The notes beneath the pieces were generated by a model. It did not search any database. It was not told the origin of the DNA and saw nothing but the letters and a program-made list of their open reading frames with translations. A DNA stretch of 38,595 nucleotides, from positions 1 through 38,595 of the IMG/VR virus record IMGVR_UViG_3300048928_000623, one strand, 5' to 3'. Positions 7,770 through 15,307 of the stretch are shown here, piece by piece. Source of the DNA: a virus. Within the stretch, counting starts at the first letter, position 1. The number at the start of each line of letters is the position of its first letter. The position numbers and the translations under genes were made by a program.

Positions 7770-8117
7770 ATGCGTTATCTTTTCATCGCGGCTGCGGCCG
7801 CACTCCTCTCCTGCTTCGTAATGGCCACACCGGCCGCCGCGCAGACCAAGTACTTCGAGATCACCAAGAAGTACGAGAAAACCTTCGGCACCACGGTTTC
7901 CCAGAAAATCGGTTTCCACGGTACCGCCCCGACCGCCCAGCGCTCCGGCGCAGCACAGGCTGCCGTCTCAGCCACAACGATCGCTGCAGCTGCCGGTGCC
8001 AATCCGACAAAGGCGGAGTACGACGCTGCTGTCGCCCGTATCAATGCGCTTACCACTCTCGTGAACGAGCTGAGGGCAGCATTGGTTGCGAAAGGCCTGA
8101 TCAAAGGCAGTTCCTGA
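7770..8117 (+). CDS. Head-fibre-like protein with a Sec signal peptide
   Basis: A 115-aa protein. Residues 1-24 form a clear signal peptide (MRYLFIAAAAALLSCFVMA, then PAAA as likely cleavage site). The mature part has the pattern of phage head-fibre or decoration proteins: a TKIGF-like strand (SQKIGFHGTAP), then Gly-Ala-Ala-Gln repeats. A final coiled helix follows, INALTTLVNELRAALVAKGL. The head-gene position agrees. A secretion signal on a virion-type protein is odd; it might serve in an exported decoy or adhesin role. The ATG follows the previous stop by one base. Confidence 0.65.
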   Translation: MRYLFIAAAAALLSCFVMATPAAAQTKYFEITKKYEKTFGTTVSQKIGFHGTAPTAQRSGAAQAAVSATTIAAAAGANPTKAEYDAAVARINALTTLVNELRAALVAKGLIKGSS

Positions 8118-8141
8118 TTTTTACATCTTCGTGCCATGGTG

Positions 8142-8158
8142 TGCAGGGAGATCCTGCA
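8142..8158 (+). terminator. Possible weak terminator or hairpin after the head genes
   Basis: TGCAGG-GAGAT-CCTGCA forms a 6-bp stem, followed within 5 nt by a T-run (GGGTTTTTG). It lies in the 117-bp gap 8118-8234, the longest gap in the late plus-strand genes and the only sizeable one without a TTGACA element. Confidence 0.35.
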
Positions 8159-8234
8159 ACGGGTTTTTGTACCGGGGATTTTTTGGCATTTGCCCTGGGA
8201 GATTCGACCCCATGAAACAGCGCGAAACCCTTCT

Positions 8235-8570
8235 ATGAGTTTTGAGGATGAGCTGAGCGATGTGACCGATGAGGCCATCGCTTTTTTTGGCACCGATAAC
8301 GGCCAGCTGCTGATCCTCAAGTACGAGGGCGCGGACGTGCGGTATTTCGAGGAAGATCAGGAGACCAGTCTCGATCTGATCCTTGGCGGCATCGCCGATG
8401 TTACCGACAAGGTTGTCCGTTGCCGGCGAGACTCTTTCCCGCCTGGTTCGCCACAGGATATGGAGTCCGTCCTCATCTCCGCTCGTCGCTGGAAAATTCA
8501 CGCGATCAAAGGCTCGGCCGGAGATCCCGAGCTCCGCCTCGTTCTTCGAGATCCCAACCGCCGCAGCTGA
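8235..8570 (+). CDS. Putative head-tail connector protein (gpFII position)
   Basis: A 111-aa alpha/beta protein that starts MSFEDELSDVTDEAIAFFG and has a strand-rich centre (GQLLILKYEGADVRYF). It occupies the place of lambda FI/FII between capsid and gpZ. The sequence is not diagnostic. An upstream in-frame ATG at 8136 would add 33 residues with an unusual Trp/Phe-rich composition, so I prefer 8235. The stop overlaps the next ATG (TGATG). Confidence 0.55.
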   Translation: MSFEDELSDVTDEAIAFFGTDNGQLLILKYEGADVRYFEEDQETSLDLILGGIADVTDKVVRCRRDSFPPGSPQDMESVLISARRWKIHAIKGSAGDPELRLVLRDPNRRS

Positions 8571-9223
8571 TGAAAGTCTCCGCCACTCTCGATCGAGCTC
8601 AGATCAAGAAGGCGATCGACGCTCTCAGACTTTACCAGCAGGCGACTGGAAAGGACGCCGAGAAAACGCTCAACCGCTTCATGCGGAACGTGGCGATTTA
8701 CTCGTCCGCGAAAACCCCCAAGGCCGACGCCGAGAAGATCAAAGCCGAACTCGCCACTGTTGTGGCGATGCGGTTTGCAACGAAGACCGGCAAGCGGCTG
8801 AAGAAGGCTCAGGAGATCCGCAAACCAACTACGCTCGCCCGCGCAATCGTCGTCGCACGCATGCGGAGGAAAGGCGAGAGTGTCACCTCTCAAGGCATTG
8901 ACGAGGCCGCCAAGAAACTCGTCAATGGACGCATCAAGTCGGTCGGCTACCACAAGGCCGGATACATTCCAGCGTTCCGAGAATTCGGGGCCCCACTTTC
9001 GCGCTCCGGCGCGAAACAATTCGGACCACCCGTCGGCACTGGAAGCAAGGCGACCGTCAGCAGATTGCGTGCGACACTCACGAATTTCGCCCCGGCGATC
9101 GACAAGGTCGGCCGCGCCGCGTTCGAGACTGCCGTCCGCGAGGCAACCGTTGACATGGAGACCTTCGCAAAGGCTCAGCTCGATAAACGATCTGCGGCCG
9201 CAACGAAGACGATCAATGCCTGA
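8570..9223 (+). CDS. Putative minor tail / tail-completion protein (gpZ-like)
   Basis: A 217-aa, basic, helical protein with AIDALRLYQQATGKDAEKTLNRF at the N-terminus. A mid region, IPAFREFGAPLSRSG, resembles the loop of HK97 gp10/gpZ tail-completion proteins. Length (lambda Z 192 aa) and order between FII- and U-position genes support the role. Its end overlaps the next start by 8 nt. Confidence 0.55.
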   Translation: MKVSATLDRAQIKKAIDALRLYQQATGKDAEKTLNRFMRNVAIYSSAKTPKADAEKIKAELATVVAMRFATKTGKRLKKAQEIRKPTTLARAIVVARMRRKGESVTSQGIDEAAKKLVNGRIKSVGYHKAGYIPAFREFGAPLSRSGAKQFGPPVGTGSKATVSRLRATLTNFAPAIDKVGRAAFETAVREATVDMETFAKAQLDKRSAAATKTINA

Positions 9224-9707
9224 TTTCCGCCCGCTGCCAAACAAGACCGAAAACGCTTTCCGGATTTACGTTCGATCTCAGAGCGAGACCGCTCTCGACG
9301 GATACGAACATCTCTCTGGAACGAGAGCCGCGCCATTTGCGGTGCCGTCGGTCATTTACGCGGCGACAGACGACGGACTGAAAGAACGCATCCCAGGGCG
9401 CGGAGTGTTTGAGGTGCCGCTCGATATCTACGTCGGTACCGAGGCCACGAAAGATGACCCCGATGGCGAGATCCACCAAGCGGCATGCGGAGCCGTTATC
9501 GCGGTGTTGAACCACAAGCCCACCGTGCTTGCCGCCATCAATAAGTCTTCAGGCGTCGACGCTCGAGCACAGAAGGACTTTCATGCTTACAGCTATTCGC
9601 TGCGTGGCAACCCAACCGCCGCGCTCGCCGATGGCAATTGGGAGACTGTGATCAAGCTGTTCGTGATTGCCCAGGGCATGGACATCGAGCCACCCGGGGC
9701 TCCCTGA
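9216..9707 (+). CDS. Putative tail terminator (gpU position)
   Basis: A 163-aa alpha/beta protein. It begins MPDFRPLPNKTENAFRIYV and contains a strand pattern (GVFEVPLDIYVGTEA) and a helix with HQAACGAVIAVLN, as expected for the tail-terminator fold. It is placed after the gpZ-like gene and before the presumptive tube gene. Identity with known gpU is not visible, so the role is from synteny. Confidence 0.5.
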   Translation: MPDFRPLPNKTENAFRIYVRSQSETALDGYEHLSGTRAAPFAVPSVIYAATDDGLKERIPGRGVFEVPLDIYVGTEATKDDPDGEIHQAACGAVIAVLNHKPTVLAAINKSSGVDARAQKDFHAYSYSLRGNPTAALADGNWETVIKLFVIAQGMDIEPPGAP

Positions 9708-9720
9708 CCGTTGACACGGT
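9707..9720 (+). promoter_or_regulatory. TTGACA element in a 5-bp hairpin
   Basis: ACCGT-TGAC-ACGGT, with the TTGACA core (9711-9716) exactly 16 nt before ATG 9733. GGGG lies near the start codon. Confidence 0.6.
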
Positions 9721-9732
9721 CGCCGGGGTATC

Positions 9733-10110
9733 ATGTCAGCTACTCTCATTGGCACCACCGGATCCTGGGGCATCACGTCCGACCAGACCGGCTTGTTACT
9801 CGAGTCGATCGACTTCGACTACAAGGACAAGGAAAAGGCCGTCCTCAACAAATCTGGAGAGACGATCGGCTATTCGTTCTACGATGAAATGGTGGAGACC
9901 TCGATTAAAGGTCTGGCCACGTCGACGTCGCCGTTCGCAGGAACTCTTGGCGCAAACCTCGCGATGTCGAATGCGATTCCAGACCATTTGCAGGGCACTG
10001 TCACGGGCGGTCAGAACCTCATTCGTTCCGTGAAGAAGAGTCTCGCGATCGAGGACTTTGTTCGGTTCGAGACGATGGCGCGGTATTGCCCGCTGATCAC
10101 CGGATCGTAG
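9733..10110 (+). CDS. Putative tail tube protein
   Basis: A 125-aa, Gly/Ser/Thr-rich, beta-type protein with a long polar strand (LLLESIDFDYKDKEKAVL). It contains NKSGETIGYSFYDEMVETSIKG split by turns, a composition like tail-tube subunits. It stands at the gpV position and has its own TTGACA element, consistent with a protein needed in high copy. It is shorter than lambda gpV (246 aa, including an Ig-like domain). Alternative: another tail structural protein. Confidence 0.45.
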   Translation: MSATLIGTTGSWGITSDQTGLLLESIDFDYKDKEKAVLNKSGETIGYSFYDEMVETSIKGLATSTSPFAGTLGANLAMSNAIPDHLQGTVTGGQNLIRSVKKSLAIEDFVRFETMARYCPLITGS

Positions 10111-10127
10111 GTCCGTTGACACGGATC
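10110..10127 (+). promoter_or_regulatory. TTGACA element in a 7-bp hairpin with one G-T pair
   Basis: GGTCCGT-TGAC-ACGGATC; the core (10116-10121) is exactly 16 nt before ATG 10138. Confidence 0.58.
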
Positions 10128-10137
10128 CCAGTTCGTT

Positions 10138-10566
10138 ATGATGATCACCGAACGCGGACAGGAGAGCAGCTTCGTCTCTGACGATGCTGGAACCACGAAC
10201 ACCCTGCTTGCTGCCGCGTTGTCGGCAGTTGGCATCCCCTTTCATCGCACCCGCGCATCCGCAATCGTCACTGGCGATGGGATCCGCGGGAATCACCGCA
10301 TCACGTGGTATTTCGAGGCGCGAAGCCTCTGCGGCAAGTACTCCACAAAAGAACTCATTGCCGCCTGGGATGATCGGGATTGGCACCAGCGCAATCCGGA
10401 GCATCCCTTCGCGTACATCAAGTGCGCCTCGCAGAATCACCAGCGCCTGATTGATCACCTCAAACAGGACACGCCCCTCGGGCTCGTCCGGAAGGGGGAC
10501 AAAGTCGCGCTCGTTTCCATGAACGCCTCCCAGCACGTCCAAGACGTCATTTTCTCAAAGCTATGA
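10138..10566 (+). CDS. Hypothetical tail-region protein
   Basis: A 142-aa alpha/beta protein, not recognised. It starts MMITERGQESSF and holds mixed strands and helices with HHIT-like and WYFEARSLCGKYS stretches. It lies between the putative tube gene and the tail chaperones, so it may be a tail assembly factor. It begins 16 nt after a TTGACA element and ends in an ATGA overlap with the next gene. Confidence 0.65.
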   Translation: MMITERGQESSFVSDDAGTTNTLLAAALSAVGIPFHRTRASAIVTGDGIRGNHRITWYFEARSLCGKYSTKELIAAWDDRDWHQRNPEHPFAYIKCASQNHQRLIDHLKQDTPLGLVRKGDKVALVSMNASQHVQDVIFSKL

Positions 10567-10790
10567 GTTCCAAGGCAACCACCACAACCACAACGCCGGA
10601 ACGTGTCGGCAACATCGAAATTGGCTCCGTAGTCCGACTTGAGGATGGCCGCATCGGTAAAGTTCTCGCGAAAGCGAAGAACACGACGGAGGACGCCGTA
10701 TATATCAAGGGCGTGCCAGGTCCTTTACCCGTGGCCGTTCTCGCGCTCGCCACTTCCGAGGAGGTCGCACAGGCGCCTATCGAAGAATGA
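10563..10790 (+). CDS. Small hypothetical protein, SH3-like
   Basis: A 75-aa protein. A Thr-rich leader is followed by a short beta-barrel-like segment (GSVVRLEDGRIGKVLAKAK) and an acidic tail. The strand-turn-strand pattern with EDGRIGKV resembles small SH3-like folds. It is joined by 4-nt ATGA overlaps to both neighbours, so it is expressed with them. Function unknown. Confidence 0.6.
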   Translation: MSSKATTTTTTPERVGNIEIGSVVRLEDGRIGKVLAKAKNTTEDAVYIKGVPGPLPVAVLALATSEEVAQAPIEE

Positions 10791-11239
10791 CGCCTGAAGA
10801 TCGTTCCAGACGTCTGGAAGACGCGCATCTCCTACCTCCACCCGTCGTGTGTGGGCTCGAACTTCGACCGCTGAGCCCAGCCAGTTTCGTGCTTTTGAAG
10901 CGGCTGAAGAATCCGCTGGTTATCGGCGGAATGGCCACCATCGAGAAGGATGGCGTAGCCACGGTGGACTTCACCGATCCGGAGAATCTCACGGCGATCC
11001 TTGAGTTCATCTACGTTCACTCGGCACCTCTGAACGAAGTGTTGGCGAACGCCCGCGACACTGACCTGATGGATTCGGCGGTATTGTACTTTGGTACAAC
11101 CCTGAAGCTTTCCGAAGTCGCCGAGTGCACGAATCACATCATCAGCACTCTCGATCTCTCGAGCGCGGCGATGGCTGAAGCGAAGTCCGCGAAAAAGTTG
11201 GAGGACCACGACCCAAACGGGCATGGCCCGCGTGGCTGA
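10787..11239 (+). CDS. Tail assembly chaperone, gpG-like (short form)
   Basis: A 150-aa protein just before the frameshifted extension and the tape measure, the standard place of lambda G. It has an alpha-helical core (NLTAILEFIYVHSAPLNEVL) and a charged, Lys-rich end where the slippery site lies. Tail chaperones coat the tape measure before tube assembly. The 5' end carries palindrome copy 3 at 10805-10818. Its normal stop is at 11237-11239. Confidence 0.68.
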   Translation: MTPEDRSRRLEDAHLLPPPVVCGLELRPLSPASFVLLKRLKNPLVIGGMATIEKDGVATVDFTDPENLTAILEFIYVHSAPLNEVLANARDTDLMDSAVLYFGTTLKLSEVAECTNHIISTLDLSSAAMAEAKSAKKLEDHDPNGHGPRG

Positions 11240-11523
11240 GCGCGGGCGTTTGGTTAATCGCAAGGGAAACAGGATGGAGCCAACACTACATCCGCTGGGA
11301 GCTCCAGTTAGCCGAGTTCTTCGCCTACCAGCACTGTCACCTCGTGGCCCTCGACCGGCCGTGTTTTTGGGTGTCAGGGGGCGAGGATCCGACAGCAGCG
11401 TTCGCCCGCATCAAAACGCAATGGACCGGCCTTCGATGGGGATTACCCGAAGAGGACGGAAGCCAGGGCGAGCAACAAACAGAGGCTCATCCAGAACAGA
11501 ACGACGACCCCGAGGCCGACTAG
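10787..11523 (+). CDS. Frameshifted tail chaperone, gpG-T-like fusion
   Basis: A -1 shift at 11191-11197 joins the first 137 codons of the short form to an open frame of 108 codons that ends at TAG 11521-11523, giving about 245 aa. The extension has no start codon of its own near the junction. It reads like a T domain: AWPAWLSAGVWLIARE, then WSQHYIRWELQLAEFFAYQH and a very acidic end (EQNDDPEAD). A -1 frameshift with a G-T fusion before the tape measure is the conserved rule in long-tailed phages. Confidence 0.72.
10805..10818. repeat. Dispersed 14-bp palindrome, copy 3 (perfect)
   Basis: TCCAGACGTCTGGA, extended to a 16-bp dyad by flanking T and A, in codons 7-11 of the tail chaperone. Confidence 0.75.
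11191..11197 (+). other. Programmed -1 frameshift site G AAA AAG
   Basis: In the zero frame the codons are GCG AAA AAG. The heptamer G AAA AAG is close to the classical A AAA AAG slip site. Reading on from 11197 in the -1 frame stays open to 11523. Confidence 0.6.
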
Positions 11524-11593
11524 CCACGCCTTGGCGAGCCCAAGGAAAAGGCGCGGCAAGGAATCTTTCACCTGCAGCTGAATTTCACCTTTC

Positions 11594-13321
11594 ATGATTA
11601 AGGCAGTTATAGACGGAGATGCGTCCGGACTCAATAGCGCGATCAACAGCGCTGTCTCTGGCCTCGCCAAGTTTTCCGGCCGTATAACGGCTGGTCTCGG
11701 TGACATGGTCAAAGGTGGAGTCGTGTTCGGCCTGGTCGAGCGTGGCATGGATGGGCTCATCAATCTCGCTCGTTCCGCTCCCGAGGGAATCAAGCATGCG
11801 TTCGACCTTGGCGGAGAACTCTCCGACCTGAACGCTCAGACGGGAATTCTCCAGGGGAACCTTCTCATTCTCCGCCGCGCCTTCGACGATGCCGGCGTCG
11901 GTGCCGATAAGGTTGGTCCGTCGGTCAACAAGATGCAGAAGCTTCTCGCCGGGGCGGCCGAGGGCGCATCCGAAGCGAACGCCACGCTGTACGGCCTCGG
12001 GATCTCGCTCGATGAAGTGGCCAAGCTGACGCCGGATCAGCAGTTTGAAGTTTTCCGGAAGGCCATCGCGTCGATCGAGGATCCCGCGTTGCGTGCAAAA
12101 TCGGCCATGGATGTCTTTGGGAAAAGTGGCGGGCAGATGCTCGCCCTGTTCTCGGACGATGGCGCGCTCGATGCCGCTGCCGAAACGTTGGGCAGCCAGG
12201 CAGAGGTACTCAATCGCCAAGCGGCGAACTTCGACAAGATTTCCGATTTGCTCGGTCACGCCGGAGACAAGATGCAGGGCTTCTGGGTAGGCCTCGCAGA
12301 CAAGTTCGCGCCGATGCTCCTGCCCATCCTCGAGAGATTGAACAAGCTCGACTTCACGGGGTGGGGACAACAGATCGGCAATGCGGTGCAGATCATTGCG
12401 CAGGCATTTTCTGACGGCCGTATTTCGGAGTTGCTGAGCCTCGCGCTGCGCGTGGGCTTTGGTGAAGGCCTCAATTATTTCACCGGCGCGATTTCCACGA
12501 TCGTTCGTATCTTCGGCGAGGAGCTGAAGACGGTATTCGGCGAAGGCTTCTGGGTCGGGGCACTTGCCTCGCTCGAGGGATTCGGCGCGAAAGTCGGACA
12601 GATCTTGCTCACGGCGTTTGCTGAGCCTATACGCAGCTTCCAAGCGGGGCTCCAATTCGCTGTCGAAAAGGTGATGGAGTATTTCGGGACCGCCATGGGT
12701 TCAAAGGTTTTGACGGTCCTCAAAACTTTGAGCCCCGTGCTTGGTATCGGCGACATGGCCCTGAAAGCGGCCGGCATTGATCTCCAGAATATGGGTTTCA
12801 AAGCCCGCTCTTATGATGACATCCGAGGAGAAACGAATCCTTCGCTGTTCGGTCGCGATGCAGAGAGCTTCGGTCAGCAGAGTGACGATGCGTTCCGCCG
12901 TGCAGGTGACGCGTTCAAACCAGTCATGGATGATTTGGGCAAGCGTGTCTTCGACGTCCTCAAGGACTTCAAGCCAGCGGACATCTCCGACACGGCCGAC
13001 GCGCAAGCTCAGCTCGGAACCTTGCTTACCAAGCTCCAGGCAGCTGTCGACCAAACTGTCGCGGCTGGTGATGCAAAGGCTCCCGGAAGCACCACGGCAC
13101 CAGATCTCTCGGACGCCAACGGCCTCGGAAAAGGCGGCCGCATCGTCGACAGCCTTGCGCGTGTAGGCGGCGGCGGTTCCGCAGTTGGCGCGGTCTCTCT
13201 TCAGCGAGAAGCCAATTCAATTCTGAAGCAGATTGCGAAAAGCACTGCTGAAGTTGCACGAAATGCCGCGAGCGGATTGGCCGGAAGCAGCTCGTCTTCG
13301 CAGGAAGGAGTCTACGCATAA
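11594..13321 (+). CDS. Tail tape measure protein
   Basis: A 575-aa protein after the chaperone pair. The N-terminus has typical tape-measure features: Ser/Gly/Ala-rich helices (SAINSAVSGLAKFSGRITAG) and the family signature around FDLGGELSDLNAQTG, followed by MDVFGKSGGQML. Hydrophobic helical stretches lie at about 265-400. The C-terminal part is low complexity. At about 0.15 nm per residue the tail would be roughly 85-90 nm, so a short siphovirus tail (inference). The 70-bp gap after the chaperone holds no gene on this strand. The stop overlaps the next ATG. Confidence 0.85.
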   Translation: MIKAVIDGDASGLNSAINSAVSGLAKFSGRITAGLGDMVKGGVVFGLVERGMDGLINLARSAPEGIKHAFDLGGELSDLNAQTGILQGNLLILRRAFDDAGVGADKVGPSVNKMQKLLAGAAEGASEANATLYGLGISLDEVAKLTPDQQFEVFRKAIASIEDPALRAKSAMDVFGKSGGQMLALFSDDGALDAAAETLGSQAEVLNRQAANFDKISDLLGHAGDKMQGFWVGLADKFAPMLLPILERLNKLDFTGWGQQIGNAVQIIAQAFSDGRISELLSLALRVGFGEGLNYFTGAISTIVRIFGEELKTVFGEGFWVGALASLEGFGAKVGQILLTAFAEPIRSFQAGLQFAVEKVMEYFGTAMGSKVLTVLKTLSPVLGIGDMALKAAGIDLQNMGFKARSYDDIRGETNPSLFGRDAESFGQQSDDAFRRAGDAFKPVMDDLGKRVFDVLKDFKPADISDTADAQAQLGTLLTKLQAAVDQTVAAGDAKAPGSTTAPDLSDANGLGKGGRIVDSLARVGGGGSAVGAVSLQREANSILKQIAKSTAEVARNAASGLAGSSSSSQEGVYA

Positions 13322-14049
13322 TGGCTATCGGGGCAGTCGAAGCTGGAAGCGGAGGAGCAAAGTTTGCTGGTGTCGGTTCCGGCCTGACTGAGCAGCCGGG
13401 CTGGAAGATCACAGTCACCCGCGACGGGATGACTACGATCACGACGCAGTTTGCTTGCCGTGCAGAGCTTCTCATTGATCTCCTTCCGCCTATCGGAGCG
13501 AAGCATAACCGCTTCAGCTTCGCCTCCCTTGATGAGATCACCGGCGTTCGTGAAGAGGGCGACCTTGCGAAAATTGACTGTGTTTATCGTGGCACACAGC
13601 CTGGCGTAGGGCAGGGGACGCAAGCCGCCACGTATCAGCTCATCGCCCAGACGAAAGAAGAGCCGATCGAAACGCACGAACGGTACAAGGATGTATCCCT
13701 CCAGGATCTGAAGAAGATCCGCTACTACATCGACAACGCTGAGGGAAATGCCGCACTTCCGACATTCTCAGATCCGAAGGCCACCGAGCTTCTGGAAAAA
13801 AAACTGCGGGGACAGGAGGTGTATCTCCAGCGCAATCTCGTCTGGCGCGAGACGATTACCTCGAGCGCGAGTATCGGCAGTATCGAAAATGTCGGAAAAA
13901 TCTCCGTTCCGGTAGGCGGAGCACCCGGCAACGGCACCGGCAATTGGCTGCTTTCAAGTAACGAGCAGGAGAAGCAAGGAAGCGCCTACCGCCGAGTGCG
14001 TGAGTGGATGGCGAGCGGCCACGAGGGCTGGGATACGGACATATACTGA
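13321..14049 (+). CDS. Hypothetical distal tail protein
   Basis: A 242-aa, mainly beta protein directly after the tape measure. It is preceded by a good ribosome binding site (GGAAGGAG), inside the end of the tape-measure gene. The sequence begins with a Gly-rich segment and has a conserved-looking centre (ERYKDVSLQDLKKIRYYID). The position corresponds to distal tail or baseplate hub genes (lambda M/L). I do not recognise the family. Confidence 0.65.
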   Translation: MAIGAVEAGSGGAKFAGVGSGLTEQPGWKITVTRDGMTTITTQFACRAELLIDLLPPIGAKHNRFSFASLDEITGVREEGDLAKIDCVYRGTQPGVGQGTQAATYQLIAQTKEEPIETHERYKDVSLQDLKKIRYYIDNAEGNAALPTFSDPKATELLEKKLRGQEVYLQRNLVWRETITSSASIGSIENVGKISVPVGGAPGNGTGNWLLSSNEQEKQGSAYRRVREWMASGHEGWDTDIY

Positions 14050-14696
14050 TGGCTGTTCGTATTCCTCGAGTAAGTCGCGGGGACAAGATCACCGCAGATC
14101 ACTTAAACCGGCTAGCCGACGCCATCCGCGAGAACACGGTTCTTTCCGCTCCCGGAGGCGTAAACCGCACTCCTCAGGGTGTGCACATTCGCGGTGCACG
14201 GAGAGGCGTGGGCAGCGCTGCGGAGGGCGATGTTGCTCCGTTTCACGTGTTCACGCGAACGAAGCCGGACAATCCCAACATTATCCAAGGCAAGGTCTAC
14301 TCACAATCGTCGCTGGTGAAGAGCATCAAATCCGACGACCGCATCACCATCACCGGTCTCGACGACGGCACGGACGCCGCCTGGTTCGACCTCATTGTGG
14401 AGGATCTCATCTGGCTCGAGGGCATCTATATCGACGGCGTTTTGGATTCCGTAGAGATCAACAACTCCGGCAGTGGCGACTCGTGGACGGACTGGCCTAA
14501 CCCCGTCACCTTCGCGCTCAACAAGCAATCACGCTTTCGCGAGCTCATCGCTTACTGCCACGAGGATCCGGATACCAATCTCCCGATCGTCCACCAGCGC
14601 ATCAGGACCGACCTGATTCTGCACTACTCGTGCGAGTACGGCGACTCCGCCCAGGTCCCTTTTCCCTATCACTCACCCTACATCGCCACCATATGA
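14049..14696 (+). CDS. Hypothetical tail protein
   Basis: A 215-aa protein with a short N-terminal helix (SRGDKITADHLNRLADAIREN), an arrangement common in phage and tail structural proteins of unknown role. Beta-rich sequence and an aromatic, Pro-rich C-terminus (FPYHSPY) follow. It starts at an ATG overlapping the previous stop and ends in an ATGA overlap. Confidence 0.62.
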   Translation: MAVRIPRVSRGDKITADHLNRLADAIRENTVLSAPGGVNRTPQGVHIRGARRGVGSAAEGDVAPFHVFTRTKPDNPNIIQGKVYSQSSLVKSIKSDDRITITGLDDGTDAAWFDLIVEDLIWLEGIYIDGVLDSVEINNSGSGDSWTDWPNPVTFALNKQSRFRELIAYCHEDPDTNLPIVHQRIRTDLILHYSCEYGDSAQVPFPYHSPYIATI

Positions 14697-15307
14697 CCAC
14701 CGACGAAAAACACAGCTTCTCCCTCTTCACCACGGCCGTCGCCACGCTCATCCAGGCCCGCACTCCGCGGGACGGTCGGGGGCCGATGCAATCCGTAACT
14801 CTCGACCTGCTCGAGGAGGATGTCCTCGCCTTCCACATCGAGAGCGGCCTGGCGAATGCCTGGCCCGAATCCCGAAAGAAAGCCCGGGAGCAAATTCGCG
14901 CTCACAGGCAGGCGATTGTCGAGCGGCACGCCAAACAACAGGAGCAGAAACAGGTGCCATCTCCTCAACCACCGGCATCTCCTCAGGCTTCCGGACGCCT
15001 CGCTCGCCAGCATGTCCTTTGGGCAAACATCCACAATCGCCCGCTTCGCTTCGATGGCGATATTGAGTCAGAGAGGATCTTCCTCTATGAGACCGTCGCG
15101 GCCGAGCTGCGCGCGATCGGAGGTTGCAAGGCGGAGCTCGGCGCATGCGTCGACCATTACCTCGAGTTCCTGCGCACCAATCCGCCGGCATTCACCGATC
15201 GGGACGTCTACTTCGCTTGGACCGTGGATCTCCACAACGCGGTAAACACGCGTCTGGGCAAGCCCACGCTGTCTCTCGAAATCGCACGCCGGGCCTGGGC
15301 TTTGTAG
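14693..15307 (+). CDS. Hypothetical helical tail-region protein
   Basis: A 204-aa protein with two helical parts joined by a Gln/Pro-rich linker (about 86-106, KQQEQKQVPSPQPPASPQ). The C-terminal half (LWANIHNRPLRFDGDIES and a helical segment with DVYFAWTVDLHN) is compact. No family recognised. Its stop (TAG) abuts the ATG of the cysteine-rich gene that follows, suggesting joint expression. Confidence 0.62.
   Translation: MTTDEKHSFSLFTTAVATLIQARTPRDGRGPMQSVTLDLLEEDVLAFHIESGLANAWPESRKKAREQIRAHRQAIVERHAKQQEQKQVPSPQPPASPQASGRLARQHVLWANIHNRPLRFDGDIESERIFLYETVAAELRAIGGCKAELGACVDHYLEFLRTNPPAFTDRDVYFAWTVDLHNAVNTRLGKPTLSLEIARRAWAL

Noticed and set aside
9150-9155. GTTGACA in the gpZ-like gene
   Set aside because: It lies deep in a coding region with an in-frame Met codon beginning in the core itself, so it lacks the 13-16 nt spacing and an intergenic setting.
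11434-11586. Minus-strand frame for a 50-aa membrane-like peptide with a long hydrophobic stretch
   Set aside because: It is antisense to the acidic, frameshifted T domain and the gap after it; the hydrophobic run is what acidic codons give on the other strand, and no other minus gene lies in this region.
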